Assembly: GCA_963753115.1 (NCBI GenBank)
Contig: CAVWBB010000017.1
Location: forward strand, 22,417-86,416
Length of the DNA: 64,000 nt
DNA from: Bog-473 sp963753115
GTDB lineage: Bacteria > Actinomycetota > Acidimicrobiia > Acidimicrobiales > RAAP-2
Direction: 5' to 3'
Below the pieces are notes generated by a model. That model saw nothing but the letters and a program-made list of their open reading frames with translations, searched no databases and was not told the origin of the DNA. Below are positions 47,235 to 57,281 of the stretch, one piece after another (within the stretch, counting starts at the first letter, position 1; each line of letters opens with the position of its first letter). A program made the position numbers and the translations under genes.

Positions 47235-48233
47235 ATGCGGACCGAGTCTCCGCGCGCTTCGGTCGAACAGCCACCTCGAAAGAATGAGGACCTCGAACCG
47301 CTTGGCGCGCTCCTTCGTTGCCAAGACCTGAGAAAGAAGTTCGCGGAGAGAACAGCAGTCGACGGCGTCAGCTTCCACTTGGCACCCGGAGAGATCTACG
47401 GGCTCCTCGGACCCAATGGGGCGGGAAAGACAACGACCATCAAGATGGTGTGCGGGCTCTTGCGCCCCGATGCAGGCTCGATCATGCTGGACGGGCATTC
47501 AGCGATCAGCGACCTGGCCACGCGGAGCATGGTCGGTTACGTGCCCCAGGACGTGGCCCTGTACCCAGATCTCACGGCGGCCGAGAACCTGTCGTTTCTC
47601 GGCGCCTCTACCGGCTCGGCGGAGCGTTGCTCCAAGACCGCGTTGCCGAGGCGCTCGAGCTCACCGACCTCACTGACCGCCGCAACGACCGGGTCGAGTC
47701 GTACTCGGGAGGCATGAAGCGCCGACTCAACATCGCCGCGGGACTCCTGCACCACCCCAAGCTGCTCGTCCTCGACGAACCCACCGTCGGGGTCGACCCT
47801 CAGAGCAGGCACGCCATCTTGGAACGGGTCCAGTCCTTCGGACGCAGCGGGATGTCCGTTCTCTACACCACGCACTACATGGAAGAGGCGGAACGGGTCT
47901 GTGACCGAGTTGGGATCATCGACCACGGCCGGCTCATCGCCGAGGGCACCGCAGGGAACTCGTGGCCAGCCTCGGGGAGCGGGACCACATCGATCTCTCC
48001 GCCTCGGGAGATCTCGAGGAACTGGCCGCCACGTGTCGAGCAGTTGCGGGGGTGGTCGGCGCCGCCGCCGCGGATGACTGCGTGCACCTCATTGCAGACG
48101 ACGGCCGACGCGTCCTTCCAGCAGTACTGGAGGCGGCGAACCACGCGGAGTCTCGGTGAACAGCGTGGAGGTCAAAGAAGCCGACCTCGAGGCAGTGTTC
48201 CTGCATCTCACCGGCACCGCTCTCCGCGAGTGA
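47235..48233 (+). pseudogene. ABC-2 type exporter ATP-binding protein with three frame breaks
   Basis: Would-be ATPase of a multidrug/antibiotic exporter. Frame one carries Walker A YGLLGPNGAGKTTTIKM and VGYVPQDVALYPDL. Near 47610 the reading must gain a base to continue as LYRLGGALLQDRVAEALELT, SYSGGMKRRLNIAAGLLHHP and Walker B LLVLDEPTVGVDPQSRHAIL. Near 47955 another base is missing (VASLGERDHIDLSASGDL), and near 48145 a third (VNSVEVKEADLEAVFLHLTG). All three need an added base, unlike most other breaks in the window. The protein as written would end after about 160 residues. Confidence 0.85.
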
Positions 48234-48235
48234 CA

Positions 48236-49405
48236 ATGCCCGCTCCGTTCATGATTGCCGGTAAGGACCTCCGGCAGCGATTGCGAGACCGATCAGCCAT
48301 CGTCATCGGGCTGATTGCACCCCTGGTCATCGCCGCGCTCATGAGCATCGCCTTCAAGGGAGCCGACACCTTTCACTACAACCTGGGCGTGGTGGACGCT
48401 GATCACGGTCCGGCCGCCATAGCTCTCGAGCACATCTTGACCCAGGCACCGTTGAACCAGGTGCTCACGGTGCGTGACATAGCGACACGGCAATCTGCTG
48501 CCGGCGACGTGCGCTCCAACCACGTGCAAGCTGCCCTGGTGTTCCCCAAGGGCTTCTCGGCATCCATCGAAGGAACACATCCACTCCCACTCTCGACGCT
48601 CACGAGCGTGAACAATCAGGCTGCCGCCAACATCACCGCGTCCATCGCGTCGTAGTTCGTGGCGCAAGTGAACGCCAATAGGCTTTCCGTGGCCACCGCG
48701 CGAGAGGCCGGGGCAACGGATGCACAGATCACTCGGCTCGAAGCCGCGGCAGCGACTTTGCAGATCCCCGAGCAGATGGCGCAGCACCCGGTCGGGTCAC
48801 ATCCTCTCAAGGTCATCAGCTACTACGGCCCGGCGATGGCCATCTTCTTTCTGTTCTTCACCATCAGCTATACAGCACGCAGCTTCTTCGTTGACCGCTC
48901 GACCGGGATGATCGAGAGGATGCGAGCAGCCCCGATCAGACCGGTCGAGATCCTCCTCGGCAAGGTGCTCTCCGCTTTCGTCTTTGGCTTGGCCAGCCTC
49001 GGCGTTATCGCCCTTGTGACCACCCTGGTTTTCGGCGCCGACTGGGGGGCCCCGGTCGCCGCAGCCGCGGTGTGCGTTGCCATGGTGATCGCCGTGGTGT
49101 GTCTCACGGCCCTCGTGATCGGCCTTTCTCGCACCCAACGCCAAGCGGAGGGCATTGCCTCCGCCGTCGTATTCGGGCTCGCCTTGCTCGGTGGGAACTT
49201 CGTGTTCATCTCTGCCGTGCCAGACGTGATGAAGAGGATAGCGCTCTTCACCCCGAACGGCCAGGCCCTACGGGCCTTCACTGATTTGTCCACCACCGGC
49301 GGTGGTCTCCACACCGTGTTGATGCCGGTCTTCGCCATTCTCGGATTCAGTTTGGTCGTCGGCCTCCTGGCCGCCCTCCTCGCGCGACGGGCCGTCGAAT
49401 CGTGA
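48236..49405 (+). pseudogene. ABC-2 type exporter permease with an internal amber stop at 48653
   Basis: Membrane subunit for the ATPase just upstream. APFMIAGKDLRQRLRDRSAIV gives TM1; the large extracytoplasmic region follows. At 48653-48655 an in-frame TAG interrupts after ANITASIAS; the same frame resumes FVAQVNANRLSVAT and leads to the last five helices (YYGPAMAIFFLFFTISY, ILLGKVLSAFVFGLASLGVI, LLGGNFVFISAV). This is a point nonsense change, not a frameshift. Repaired length about 389 residues. Confidence 0.85.
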
Positions 49406-50549
49406 GCGTCTTTGCTATTCTCGGGGTCGGGCTCCGACGGGTGGCTCGTGACCGCACCGCGCTGTTCTTCATGATCGTGTTGCCGATCGGTGTCATCTTG
49501 ATCATCGGCGCGACTGTGCGTGGCTACTACACGTTCAGGGTGGGGGTGGTCGATCAGGGGGCAGGCCAGGCGGGTCGTCAACTTGTCACCATGCTGGGCC
49601 GGGCACCTGATTTGACCGTTCGCACCTACCCGAGCATCTCAGCAGCAGCAACCGGAGTAGACCGGTCCGAGATAAGCACGGCGGTGATCATCCCGGCCGA
49701 CATGGACAGTAGTCTCCAAGGAGGCAAGACCGTCGACATCGGCGTCATGGCCGAACAAGCAAACAGCACGCAGCAGGCCGCCGCGCAGGCGGTGGACTCA
49801 GTGATTTCTCAGAAAGGCAGCAAGGTGCAGGCCGCGCTCTTCGCGAGCGCACACGCCGCAGGTTCCTTCGACCAGAACCTCCTGCGGGCAGACGCCCTCG
49901 AAGCGAAGGTCCCCCGGGTGACCGTGGACCGAGCCGTGTCGACACGATCGAACACGCTGCCGGAAGGGTTCAGCTACAGCGCACCGACCATGTTGGTGTT
50001 GTTCGTCTTCTTCAACACTCGCGGGCGGTGCAACGATCATCGAAACACGCCGGCTCGGAATGTACGAGCGGATGGCACCGCCCCATCCACGACGGCACGA
50101 TCATCGTCGGCGAGACACTGACCTACTTCTGCATTGCCCTGGTCCAAGCAACGCTCATCGTGCTCGTCGGGGCGCTGGTGTTCGGGGTCTCCTGGGGCAG
50201 TCCCGTGGCAGCCGCCGTGCTGATCCTCTTCTGGGCCATGGTCGGGGGTTCAGCGGGGATGCTCTCGGGCACGCTCTTCCGGAGCCCGGAGCAGGCGTCC
50301 AGCATAGGGCCAGCGATCGGTATTGCTCTGGCGATGCTGGGGGGGTGCATGTGGCCTCTCAGCATCGTGAGTCAGACGATGCGGAGCGTCGGCCATGCCA
50401 CACCGCAAGCGTGGGCAGTGGACGTGTGGACGGACTTTCTGTCACGAGGGGGCACACTCACGACGATCCTGCCGCAGTTGGCTGTGCTGGCGGCTTTTGC
50501 CGTCGCTTTACTCGCCATAGCCACTATCAGGATGCGAAAGACTACCTGA
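49402..50549 (+). pseudogene. second ABC-2 type exporter permease, two frame breaks near 50010 and 50085
   Basis: GTG at 49402 overlaps the previous stop (GTGA). TM1 is RTALFFMIVLPIGVILIIGA; the extracytoplasmic part runs to FSYSAPTMLVLFVFFNT. The next segment (GGATIIETRRLGMYERM) is in another frame, and the rest (HDGTIIVGETLTYFCIALVQ to LLAIATIRMRK) in a third. Together with the two upstream genes this is a full, but broken, exporter operon. Confidence 0.82.
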
Positions 50550-50561
50550 CGAATGAAGAGC

Positions 50562-52338
50562 TCAGGTGGGCAGGCGCCACCCCACCAGGGCTGCCCGAAG
50601 TCGCTTGAGCGGCGCCTTCGGCGTTCTGTCCATGCGGACCAAGCCGTTGGTCTCCTGAAACGTGTCGGTCAGCTGAGTCCAGCAGTAGCCGGAGAGCACT
50701 GGGCTGTACAAGACCGCTCGGCACAGGTCGCACACCTGCTCGAGCCAGGCATCCATGGTGGGCGCGTTCGCATAGCCATAGGCGTCCGCTGCGTCCTCGG
50801 CGAGCATGATGCCGCCGAATTCCGAGAGGACGATGGCCCGAGAGTCCGGATTGAACTCGTCGAGCGTCAAGGTTCGGATCTCGGGGCCCAGGTTGTCGAA
50901 CAACTCGCTGACGCTGCGCGCCGACCCGTAGCGCGAGGACAGGGTCGCTGCATCTTGGGTGTAGTCGTGGATCCCGATCACGTTCCCGCCCCACGTCTCC
51001 CAGCCGTCGTTCGCGCTGATCAGACGGTCCGGATCGAGCGCCGTGGTCAGACTCGTGAGCGCTCGTAAGGCCGCACGGTGCTGCTCATTGTGCATGAGGT
51101 CCGGCAGTCCCCACGATTCGTTCACGGGGACCCAGGCGATGATGGACGGGTGGCTGCGGTCCCGGGAGATGACCCGCATCCACTCATTCGACAAGGCGAC
51201 AAATGCGCTGTGCGAGAATTCGTGGGCGCTCGGGAGCTCCTCCCAGACGAGAACCCCCAATTCGTCGCAGAAAGCAAGCCAGCGCGGATCCTCGATCTTT
51301 TGATGCTTGCGAACACCGTTGAGTCCGAGCTCCTTGACCAGTTCGACGTCTCGGCGCAAGGCCGCCACGTCGGGAGCGGTCAGCCCGCTGTCGGGCCAGT
51401 ATCCCTGGTCGAGTGCCATGCGGAGAGTCAGCAGCTCACCGTTGAGCCAGATGCGTCCACGCTCGACGGTGACGGAGCGGATCCCCACGTAGCTCTCCAC
51501 CGCGTCCGTCTCGCTCTGGCCGACGTAGTCAACGGTTGCGTCAATCAGAGTCGGGCGATCGGGACTCCACAAGAGGTCCGCCGGGTCGCCTTCGGCGAGC
51601 TGCAGGCGGAAGGTCCGGACATATTCGGGCGACGCGGTCGCGCACGTCACAGACGGAGATCTGGTCGTCGACCAACTGGCTCTCCCCCACAAAGAGCCGC
51701 ACTCGAACGAGGTCACCGGGCTGCGGATGTCCGCGGACTTCGGCAGACAGCGACACGGACGGTCCATCGATTTCCGTTGTCCAGTCGAGCTGGGCGATGT
51801 ACGTCTTCGGGGTGTACTCCAACCACACCGTCTGCCAAATGCCGGTCGAGCGGGTGTACCAGATCTCGTGCGGTCTGGCCGTCCAGTCTTGCTTGCCGCG
51901 TGGAAGGTCCCTGCGTCTTGGAAAGTCATCGGCGCGCACGATGATCTCGAGTTCATCCGACTTCGACACGGCGTGCGTGATCTCACAGTCGAACGGAGTG
52001 TGACCGCCGGCGTGGGAACCGACCATGTCCCCGTTGACCCACACACAGGCCGCCCAATCGACGGCACCGAAGTGAAGGATGACCCTCGTGTCGGCGGAAC
52101 GATCAGCCGGCAGCTGCCACGTCCGGCGGTACCAGCACCGGCTGAGGTCTCCCGTGAACTGCACGCCGCTGCGCGCCGTTTCGGGGCAGAAGGGAACCAG
52201 GATCGCCGCGTCGAATTCCACTTCAGAGGGGTGTTCCCATTCGGCGTCGGGATCCACGGCGAAGTCCCACGACCCGTCCAAACTCTCCCACGTCGCGCGC
52301 CGGAGAAGCGGCCGAGGAAACTGTTCGTCTCGCATCAA
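50562..52338 (-). pseudogene. GH2 family glycosidase (beta-glucuronidase/galactosidase type), frame break near 51640
   Basis: About 591 residues when one base is skipped. The N-terminal jelly-roll sugar-binding domain begins TWESLDGSWDFAVDPDAEW and includes WAACVWVNGDMVGSHAGGHTPF. The TIM barrel follows, with LGLNGVRKHQKIEDPRWL, the acid/base Glu in AWVPVNESWG and the nucleophile Glu in AIVLSEFGG, both present. The break near 51640 joins VRVRLFVGESQLVDDQI to YVRTFRLQLAEGD. No signal peptide is evident, so it may act on imported sugars. Substrate (glucuronide or galactoside) is not determinable. Confidence 0.85.
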
Positions 52339-52547
52339 GAATGCCTATCGCCGGGATGGATGTTCACTAGTTGGCCCTGTCTAGCAGGAGCTCACGAAGA
52401 GAGGGCCCATCGCAGGGATCGAACGCCTGGGATCGAACCAGCGATGGCCGAGTTCACACCCTCAGATGAGCGATGGCTCTTCGGCACCCTTCTAGGCTCG
52501 GGACGCACAGGACAAAGCGATGTGATGGATGAGTTGGAGGAACACAC

Positions 52548-53723
52548 GTGGGCGAGAACGAAGTCGACCTTGATGCTGCCTGGCGCAGTTACGCCGACCG
52601 CATCAAGGCGGTCGGCGAGCGCATCACCGGTGAGGGCTATCCGAGTGACCCGCGCTTGCGGGCGGAGGGCTATCGCTACGTCAGCCGCCTGACCAACCTC
52701 GCCTTCCAGATCTACGTGGAATTCGGCGACGCGGCGCGGCCTTCGCTCTTTCGCGTGGGAGACGATACGACGCCGTTTGGGGCGACCAACACCGACAACA
52801 ACTACTACCGCGCCATGCTTGACCCGGCCGGCACCTACCGGGTCTCTGGCGACGTGACCGGCGTGAAGGAGCTGTTGTTCTCGGTCCAAGACGGCGAGTT
52901 CGTCTTCGGCAAGACCGAGGTGCTCGCCGAACTGTCGCTCGAGGAGCTGGTCATTGGCGGCGACGGCTTCCTCGAGCTCTACCTCGGGGGGCCCGAACGG
53001 TCGACCAATTGGCTGCCGCTGGCCCCTGAAGCCGTCTACCTCAACGTCCGGGAATTCGTGGGTGACTGGGAGAACGACGCGCTGGCGTCCCTCTACATCG
53101 AGCGCATCGACGACATCGGACCGATTGGCAACCTCACCCCGGCGGCGCACGCCGCTGCCCTGGGTCGCGTGGCGACGTGGGTCGAAGCGAGCGTCGACGT
53201 GTGGAAGACCTACGTGGCCGGGTTGCGCAGCTTTCTTCCCGTCAACGAGCTCCAGGCGCCGCACAAGCCGGTGGGCGGCGCCGACAACATGCTCCACGGC
53301 GCCGGGCAGTGGGAACTCGAGCCCGACGCCGCCCTCGTCGTGGAGTTCGATCAGCCCGAGGTCACCTACTGGTCGATCCAGACCTACGTGCTCGACTGGA
53401 TGGTGCCGCTGGACTTTGCCAATCGGGTCACCAGCCTGAACGACCGCCAGCTCCACGTGGACGACGACGGCCTCGTGCGCGTCGTCCTCGCACACACCGA
53501 CCCGGGAGTGCAGAACTGGCTCGACACCTCCGAACTGCGGCAGGGTCTCTTCACCTACCGCTACGTGCGGCCAACGACTGCACCGGCGCCACGGACAACA
53601 CTCGTGAAAGCAGCAGCGCTCCGGGACCTTCTCCCGCAATCGACACCCGCCTTCTCGGAGGCCATGCGCGGTGACCAGATAACGGCACGTCGACGCGGCG
53701 TGGCTCGACGTTTTCGCCGCTGA
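52548..53723 (+). CDS. DUF1214 domain protein
   Basis: 391 residues. The C-terminal third is the DUF1214 domain: YWSIQTYVLDWMVPLDFANR, LNDRQLHVDDDGLVRVVLAH and NWLDTSELRQGLFTYRYV. The N-terminal part (SYADRIKAVGERITGEGY) is helical and lacks a signal peptide. DUF1214 often accompanies DUF1254 in proteins of unknown role; no DUF1254 is visible here. GTG start with GGAGGA upstream (about 52528). Divergent from the GH2 gene and convergent with the CocE-like gene. Confidence 0.82.
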   Translation: MGENEVDLDAAWRSYADRIKAVGERITGEGYPSDPRLRAEGYRYVSRLTNLAFQIYVEFGDAARPSLFRVGDDTTPFGATNTDNNYYRAMLDPAGTYRVSGDVTGVKELLFSVQDGEFVFGKTEVLAELSLEELVIGGDGFLELYLGGPERSTNWLPLAPEAVYLNVREFVGDWENDALASLYIERIDDIGPIGNLTPAAHAAALGRVATWVEASVDVWKTYVAGLRSFLPVNELQAPHKPVGGADNMLHGAGQWELEPDAALVVEFDQPEVTYWSIQTYVLDWMVPLDFANRVTSLNDRQLHVDDDGLVRVVLAHTDPGVQNWLDTSELRQGLFTYRYVRPTTAPAPRTTLVKAAALRDLLPQSTPAFSEAMRGDQITARRRGVARRFRR

Positions 53724-53789
53724 CTCGCGCGATTGATCCACATGGCCATGCTGCCGGTGACCACTCATACCCCTGAGTGCCGACTGTTC

Positions 53790-53806
53790 GCGCGCGGATC
53801 GCGCGC
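53790..53806. terminator. hairpin between convergent genes
   Basis: GCGCGCG, loop GAT, CGCGCGC: perfect 7-bp stem between the DUF1214 and CocE-like genes. Confidence 0.5.
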
Positions 53807-53888
53807 AGTGTTCGACTGAACTCGAGTTGCGCCTCCGTGGCGATCAACGCCCCCGATCCCCGCGGTCGCAGTCGCAGTTACCCTTGAC

Positions 53889-56669
53889 TTACTGCTGGTT
53901 GCCCTCGGCCAGGTAAGTCCGGCATGGCTCCCCGCGCAGCGAGCCGCACGAAGGCACGCCAGAGATGGCTGTGGCGCCCGACACGACGTTGACGGTCAGA
54001 GCAGAAGGCGCCCCCGAGCCGAAGCCAACCGTGGCCTGCTGACCGTTGTCCACGGTGTCGAACGTCCACACCGGGCGGTCGCCGCCAGGTGCTGAGACCA
54101 CGACCCGGAGCTCGGTGCCAGGCCGGAAGGTGTGCACGATCGGGTCGATGGGGATCTTCACGAGCGAGTACCAATGCGGCGAGAGGTTGCGCGCGTCACG
54201 GGCCAAATAGGTCGGATCTGTGAAGAGAGCCGTGGAGTCAGGGGCGTCGACTTGGTTTGTGCTGCGCAAGAAGCCGGACGTGACATACTCCTCTTGGCCT
54301 GTTTGAGGCTGCACCTCCGTGATCGTGGCCTGGAAATCCTCGACGGACACCGGCGCCTTTACCCAAAGGGCCAAGGTGGCCGGGCCAACCACTGTCGTCA
54401 CCGCGTTGAACGGGGAGGTCTGGAATGCAATGCCGTTCATCGCGGGCACCGTTGTCCAGTTCCAGCCCGGGTTCGCGGCCCATGCGTTCCCACCCGGCGG
54501 GAGGCTGGTCGAGGGCCGGACCGTGGGATCCAGCGTGAAGCTGGCGCTGCCCCGCATATGCCACAACGCTTGCTGCTGAAGGGACCCATGGGTTCCGAGA
54601 TACATGGTCGTGACCACGCCCGCGGGAGGCCATGTGGAAAAGTCCGAGCTATAGGTCGATCCGATATCGCCCGGGCCTGCGGAGCTGGCACCGTTATCGA
54701 AGAGGGCCCGGACAAGCGGGGTCTGCGCCGCGAACTCACTGCGGGCGGTGGCGACATCCGGCGCTGTCGTGAAGCGGAGAGCTGGGAGGGGGACCTGGGC
54801 CGACACCGAGGCGGCGACTGAGGCGAAGTCGTCGAGTACGAGTGCTTCCAAGGAACTGGGTTGGGTCGGGACCTTGTTGGCCACGTAGATGTCGAGGAAT
54901 TCAAGCCAGCGACTGACCGTCTGGGGATCGAGGGAGTCGATGTGGCCTCCGTTCACCATGTTGGCGAACATGGGTATCGACTTCGGAACGGCAGCGATTA
55001 ATGCAGGCCACTGAGGTCCGGTCTGCTCGTCCTGGAGCGCGCCAGAAAGAAAGACCGGGACGTTCACATGCGTTGCCCAGTTGACCATCGATCGCCGGTC
55101 GAAGAGCGTTGGGTCGCGTCCCTGTCCCGTTCCGGGCGCGACGAGTTGTGGCCCGATCACTCCGGCCAGGTCTTGGGACTGGTTGTGCAGCGCCTGATTG
55201 GCGAGACAGCTCGAAGACGCCCCATAACTCGAAGCGAGTTCAGTGTCGATCTCGTAGTAGGTCCAGGGTTGTCCGACCCCAGAAACCGGCGTTGTCGAAC
55301 TCTGGACCAGCTGAGAACCGGTGAAGGTGGCGGCCGCTTTGGCGTCGCTAATCCTGGAGTTGGTCCACTCGGCTGCGAACCCGTTGTTGTAGATGCCCCC
55401 TGGGTACCCGGTCGAGAACAGATCGTCGGTGGGGCTCATGGGCGCGATGGCAGCCAATCCCGGAGGATCCGTACCGGCCGCCGGGAACTGCGACAACCCC
55501 GAGAAGCTAATACCCACCATGCCGACCTTGCCGTTGGCGACCCAGGACTGGTGCGCAATGGTCTCAATGGCGTCGTATGCGTCGTAGTCCGATGGGTACC
55601 CGAAGAGGTCGAATGCGCCACCCGAACAACCCGTTCCTCGCATCTGGAGGCTGACCGTAGCGAACCCGGACACTCTGGCCAGGACGGCCCCGACGTCCGT
55701 GGAGCTGTCGGGAAGGAGGTTGGGATTACCACATGTCGTGCAGCGCACGCCGAGGACGCTATCGATCAGTCCGGGGATCGGATCTGTGGGACCGGCCACG
55801 TTGTAGCCCGAGTACTCCATGACTGTTGGGCAGGGACTGGCAACTGAGCACGACGCGCCGTAGGGATACCGAACCGTTGCGGCCAGCGTCACACCATCAC
55901 GCATCGTGATGTAGTTGAGTCCCTGGTGCATAGGTTGACCCGTGTACAGCGGAGAGTCGGGTGCCGGGTTGTTACCAGGCGCCAGCACGGTGAATATGGC
56001 CGTCTGCTGACCGGTGGAGAGGTCGTGCCACGAGTATCCCGGTCCCGGCTCAAGGTCACGCACTATGAGCGACCCGAGCGAGTCAGTCGTTCCGGGGTTA
56101 GCCGGGTTCGAGACTACGTACCCATTCTGCAACAGGGTGATCTGGTCACCCGGGCGCGCACCCGTCAGCCACGCCTCCTCCACTGAACCGTTCCCCTGCA
56201 GCGTCGTGGGGGACGTCGGGTTGTTGAGCGTGAGCGTGATCGGTGCGCTCGTTGTGCTCACACCGTTGACGTCGGTCGCAACGCTCTGCAGCGCATAGCT
56301 ACCGTTGGGGAAGAACTTCGTGTTCCAGGCCCCGATCCACCCATAGAGCGTACGTGTGGAGCTCGAGATGACCTCGTTGGTGAGCGACCCACCTGTGACC
56401 TCGAAGTTGACCGACGCAATACCTACTGGGCTCGCAGCAGACGCGTCGAGGTAGAAGGAGCCCGTCACGGTGGCGCCGGTGGAAGGGAGAAGCACGGCAG
56501 TGACAGGAGCTGGCCCAGCCGCGGTGATGGCGCTCGACGTGAACACCTGTGTCATCGCGACGACGGAGGCCACCGCGAGCAAGCTTGCAGCAGCTGTCCG
56601 CACACGACTCGTATTGAGTGGCACACGTTGGCGGCCACTCACCTTCCTTCTGACCCCCGCGGCCCCCAT
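53889..56669 (-). CDS. secreted CocE/NonD-family hydrolase (X-Pro dipeptidyl-peptidase-like)
   Basis: 926 residues. A signal peptide (RTAAASLLAVASVVAMTQVF) leads into an Ig-like/PKD-like N-terminal region (TAVLLPSTGATVTGSFYLDA). The alpha/beta-hydrolase domain has CPTVMEYSGYN, the nucleophile Ser in KVGMVGISFSGLSQF, Asp in FLSGALQDEQTGPQ, and His in VNGGHIDSLD. The C-terminal jelly-roll (VDNGQQATVGFGSG) is the XPEP-C domain. Family members cleave acylated or peptidic substrates such as cocaine-like esters or X-Pro peptides. ATG at 56669 chosen because it directly precedes the signal peptide. Confidence 0.88.
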   Translation of the reverse strand: MGAAGVRRKVSGRQRVPLNTSRVRTAAASLLAVASVVAMTQVFTSSAITAAGPAPVTAVLLPSTGATVTGSFYLDASAASPVGIASVNFEVTGGSLTNEVISSSTRTLYGWIGAWNTKFFPNGSYALQSVATDVNGVSTTSAPITLTLNNPTSPTTLQGNGSVEEAWLTGARPGDQITLLQNGYVVSNPANPGTTDSLGSLIVRDLEPGPGYSWHDLSTGQQTAIFTVLAPGNNPAPDSPLYTGQPMHQGLNYITMRDGVTLAATVRYPYGASCSVASPCPTVMEYSGYNVAGPTDPIPGLIDSVLGVRCTTCGNPNLLPDSSTDVGAVLARVSGFATVSLQMRGTGCSGGAFDLFGYPSDYDAYDAIETIAHQSWVANGKVGMVGISFSGLSQFPAAGTDPPGLAAIAPMSPTDDLFSTGYPGGIYNNGFAAEWTNSRISDAKAAATFTGSQLVQSSTTPVSGVGQPWTYYEIDTELASSYGASSSCLANQALHNQSQDLAGVIGPQLVAPGTGQGRDPTLFDRRSMVNWATHVNVPVFLSGALQDEQTGPQWPALIAAVPKSIPMFANMVNGGHIDSLDPQTVSRWLEFLDIYVANKVPTQPSSLEALVLDDFASVAASVSAQVPLPALRFTTAPDVATARSEFAAQTPLVRALFDNGASSAGPGDIGSTYSSDFSTWPPAGVVTTMYLGTHGSLQQQALWHMRGSASFTLDPTVRPSTSLPPGGNAWAANPGWNWTTVPAMNGIAFQTSPFNAVTTVVGPATLALWVKAPVSVEDFQATITEVQPQTGQEEYVTSGFLRSTNQVDAPDSTALFTDPTYLARDARNLSPHWYSLVKIPIDPIVHTFRPGTELRVVVSAPGGDRPVWTFDTVDNGQQATVGFGSGAPSALTVNVVSGATAISGVPSCGSLRGEPCRTYLAEGNQQ

Positions 56670-57281
56670 TATCTCCCCCGTCGCTAAGCTGGCCCAGCAC
56701 ATGCTGCGCCTCCTGCGCTCTCTTGCCGTGATCGTACAGCCGACTGGCGCAGCACGTCCGTTCTGCATCCCTCTGATCTGAGGGTCGCCCTTCGGCCCAT
56801 TCCCGTCACATCGGACATCTCTCCTTAGAGCGCAGCAATGCTCTCAGTCTGGTCCGCCATGTCCCTGTCGCCCTCCACCCGATCGTCGGGGATTCAATAC
56901 CCAACGCCGAGGCTTGCGCTTTTCCGGTTCCCGTTCTGTTGCGCTTACCCGGCTCCGCTCAAATACGAGGAAGAGGTCTCGAGCATGCAGACCAACGTGG
57001 CCAACTCCGAGATCAAGGCCCGCCTCGTCATTGTCCGTCGTCTCGCCCGACGACCGGGCAGGCCACCCGCTCTTCCAACTGCCTTCTTTTGGGGACGATC
57101 CAGCCCGATCTCTCGGGGCCGGGCGGGATGTTCGGCGATATCTTCCCAGTTCAGCGGGTGTAACTGGTTCCAATTCCACAATCTCGCAAGATGATCGCAA
57201 TGCTGACACAGGTGTCAGGGAATGGATGTTTCATGACACAATGACTGGGCCAAGGTTCCGACTGGACCACCCAACCATTCC
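56670..57281. other. intergenic region before the monooxygenase operon
   Basis: 612 bases. No supported gene, RNA or repeat seen; the promoters of both flanking genes should lie here. Confidence 0.5.

Noticed and set aside
56838..57209. Small ORFs in the 56.8-57.2 kb region
   Set aside because: No ribosome site with family-like product in either strand; treated as intergenic.
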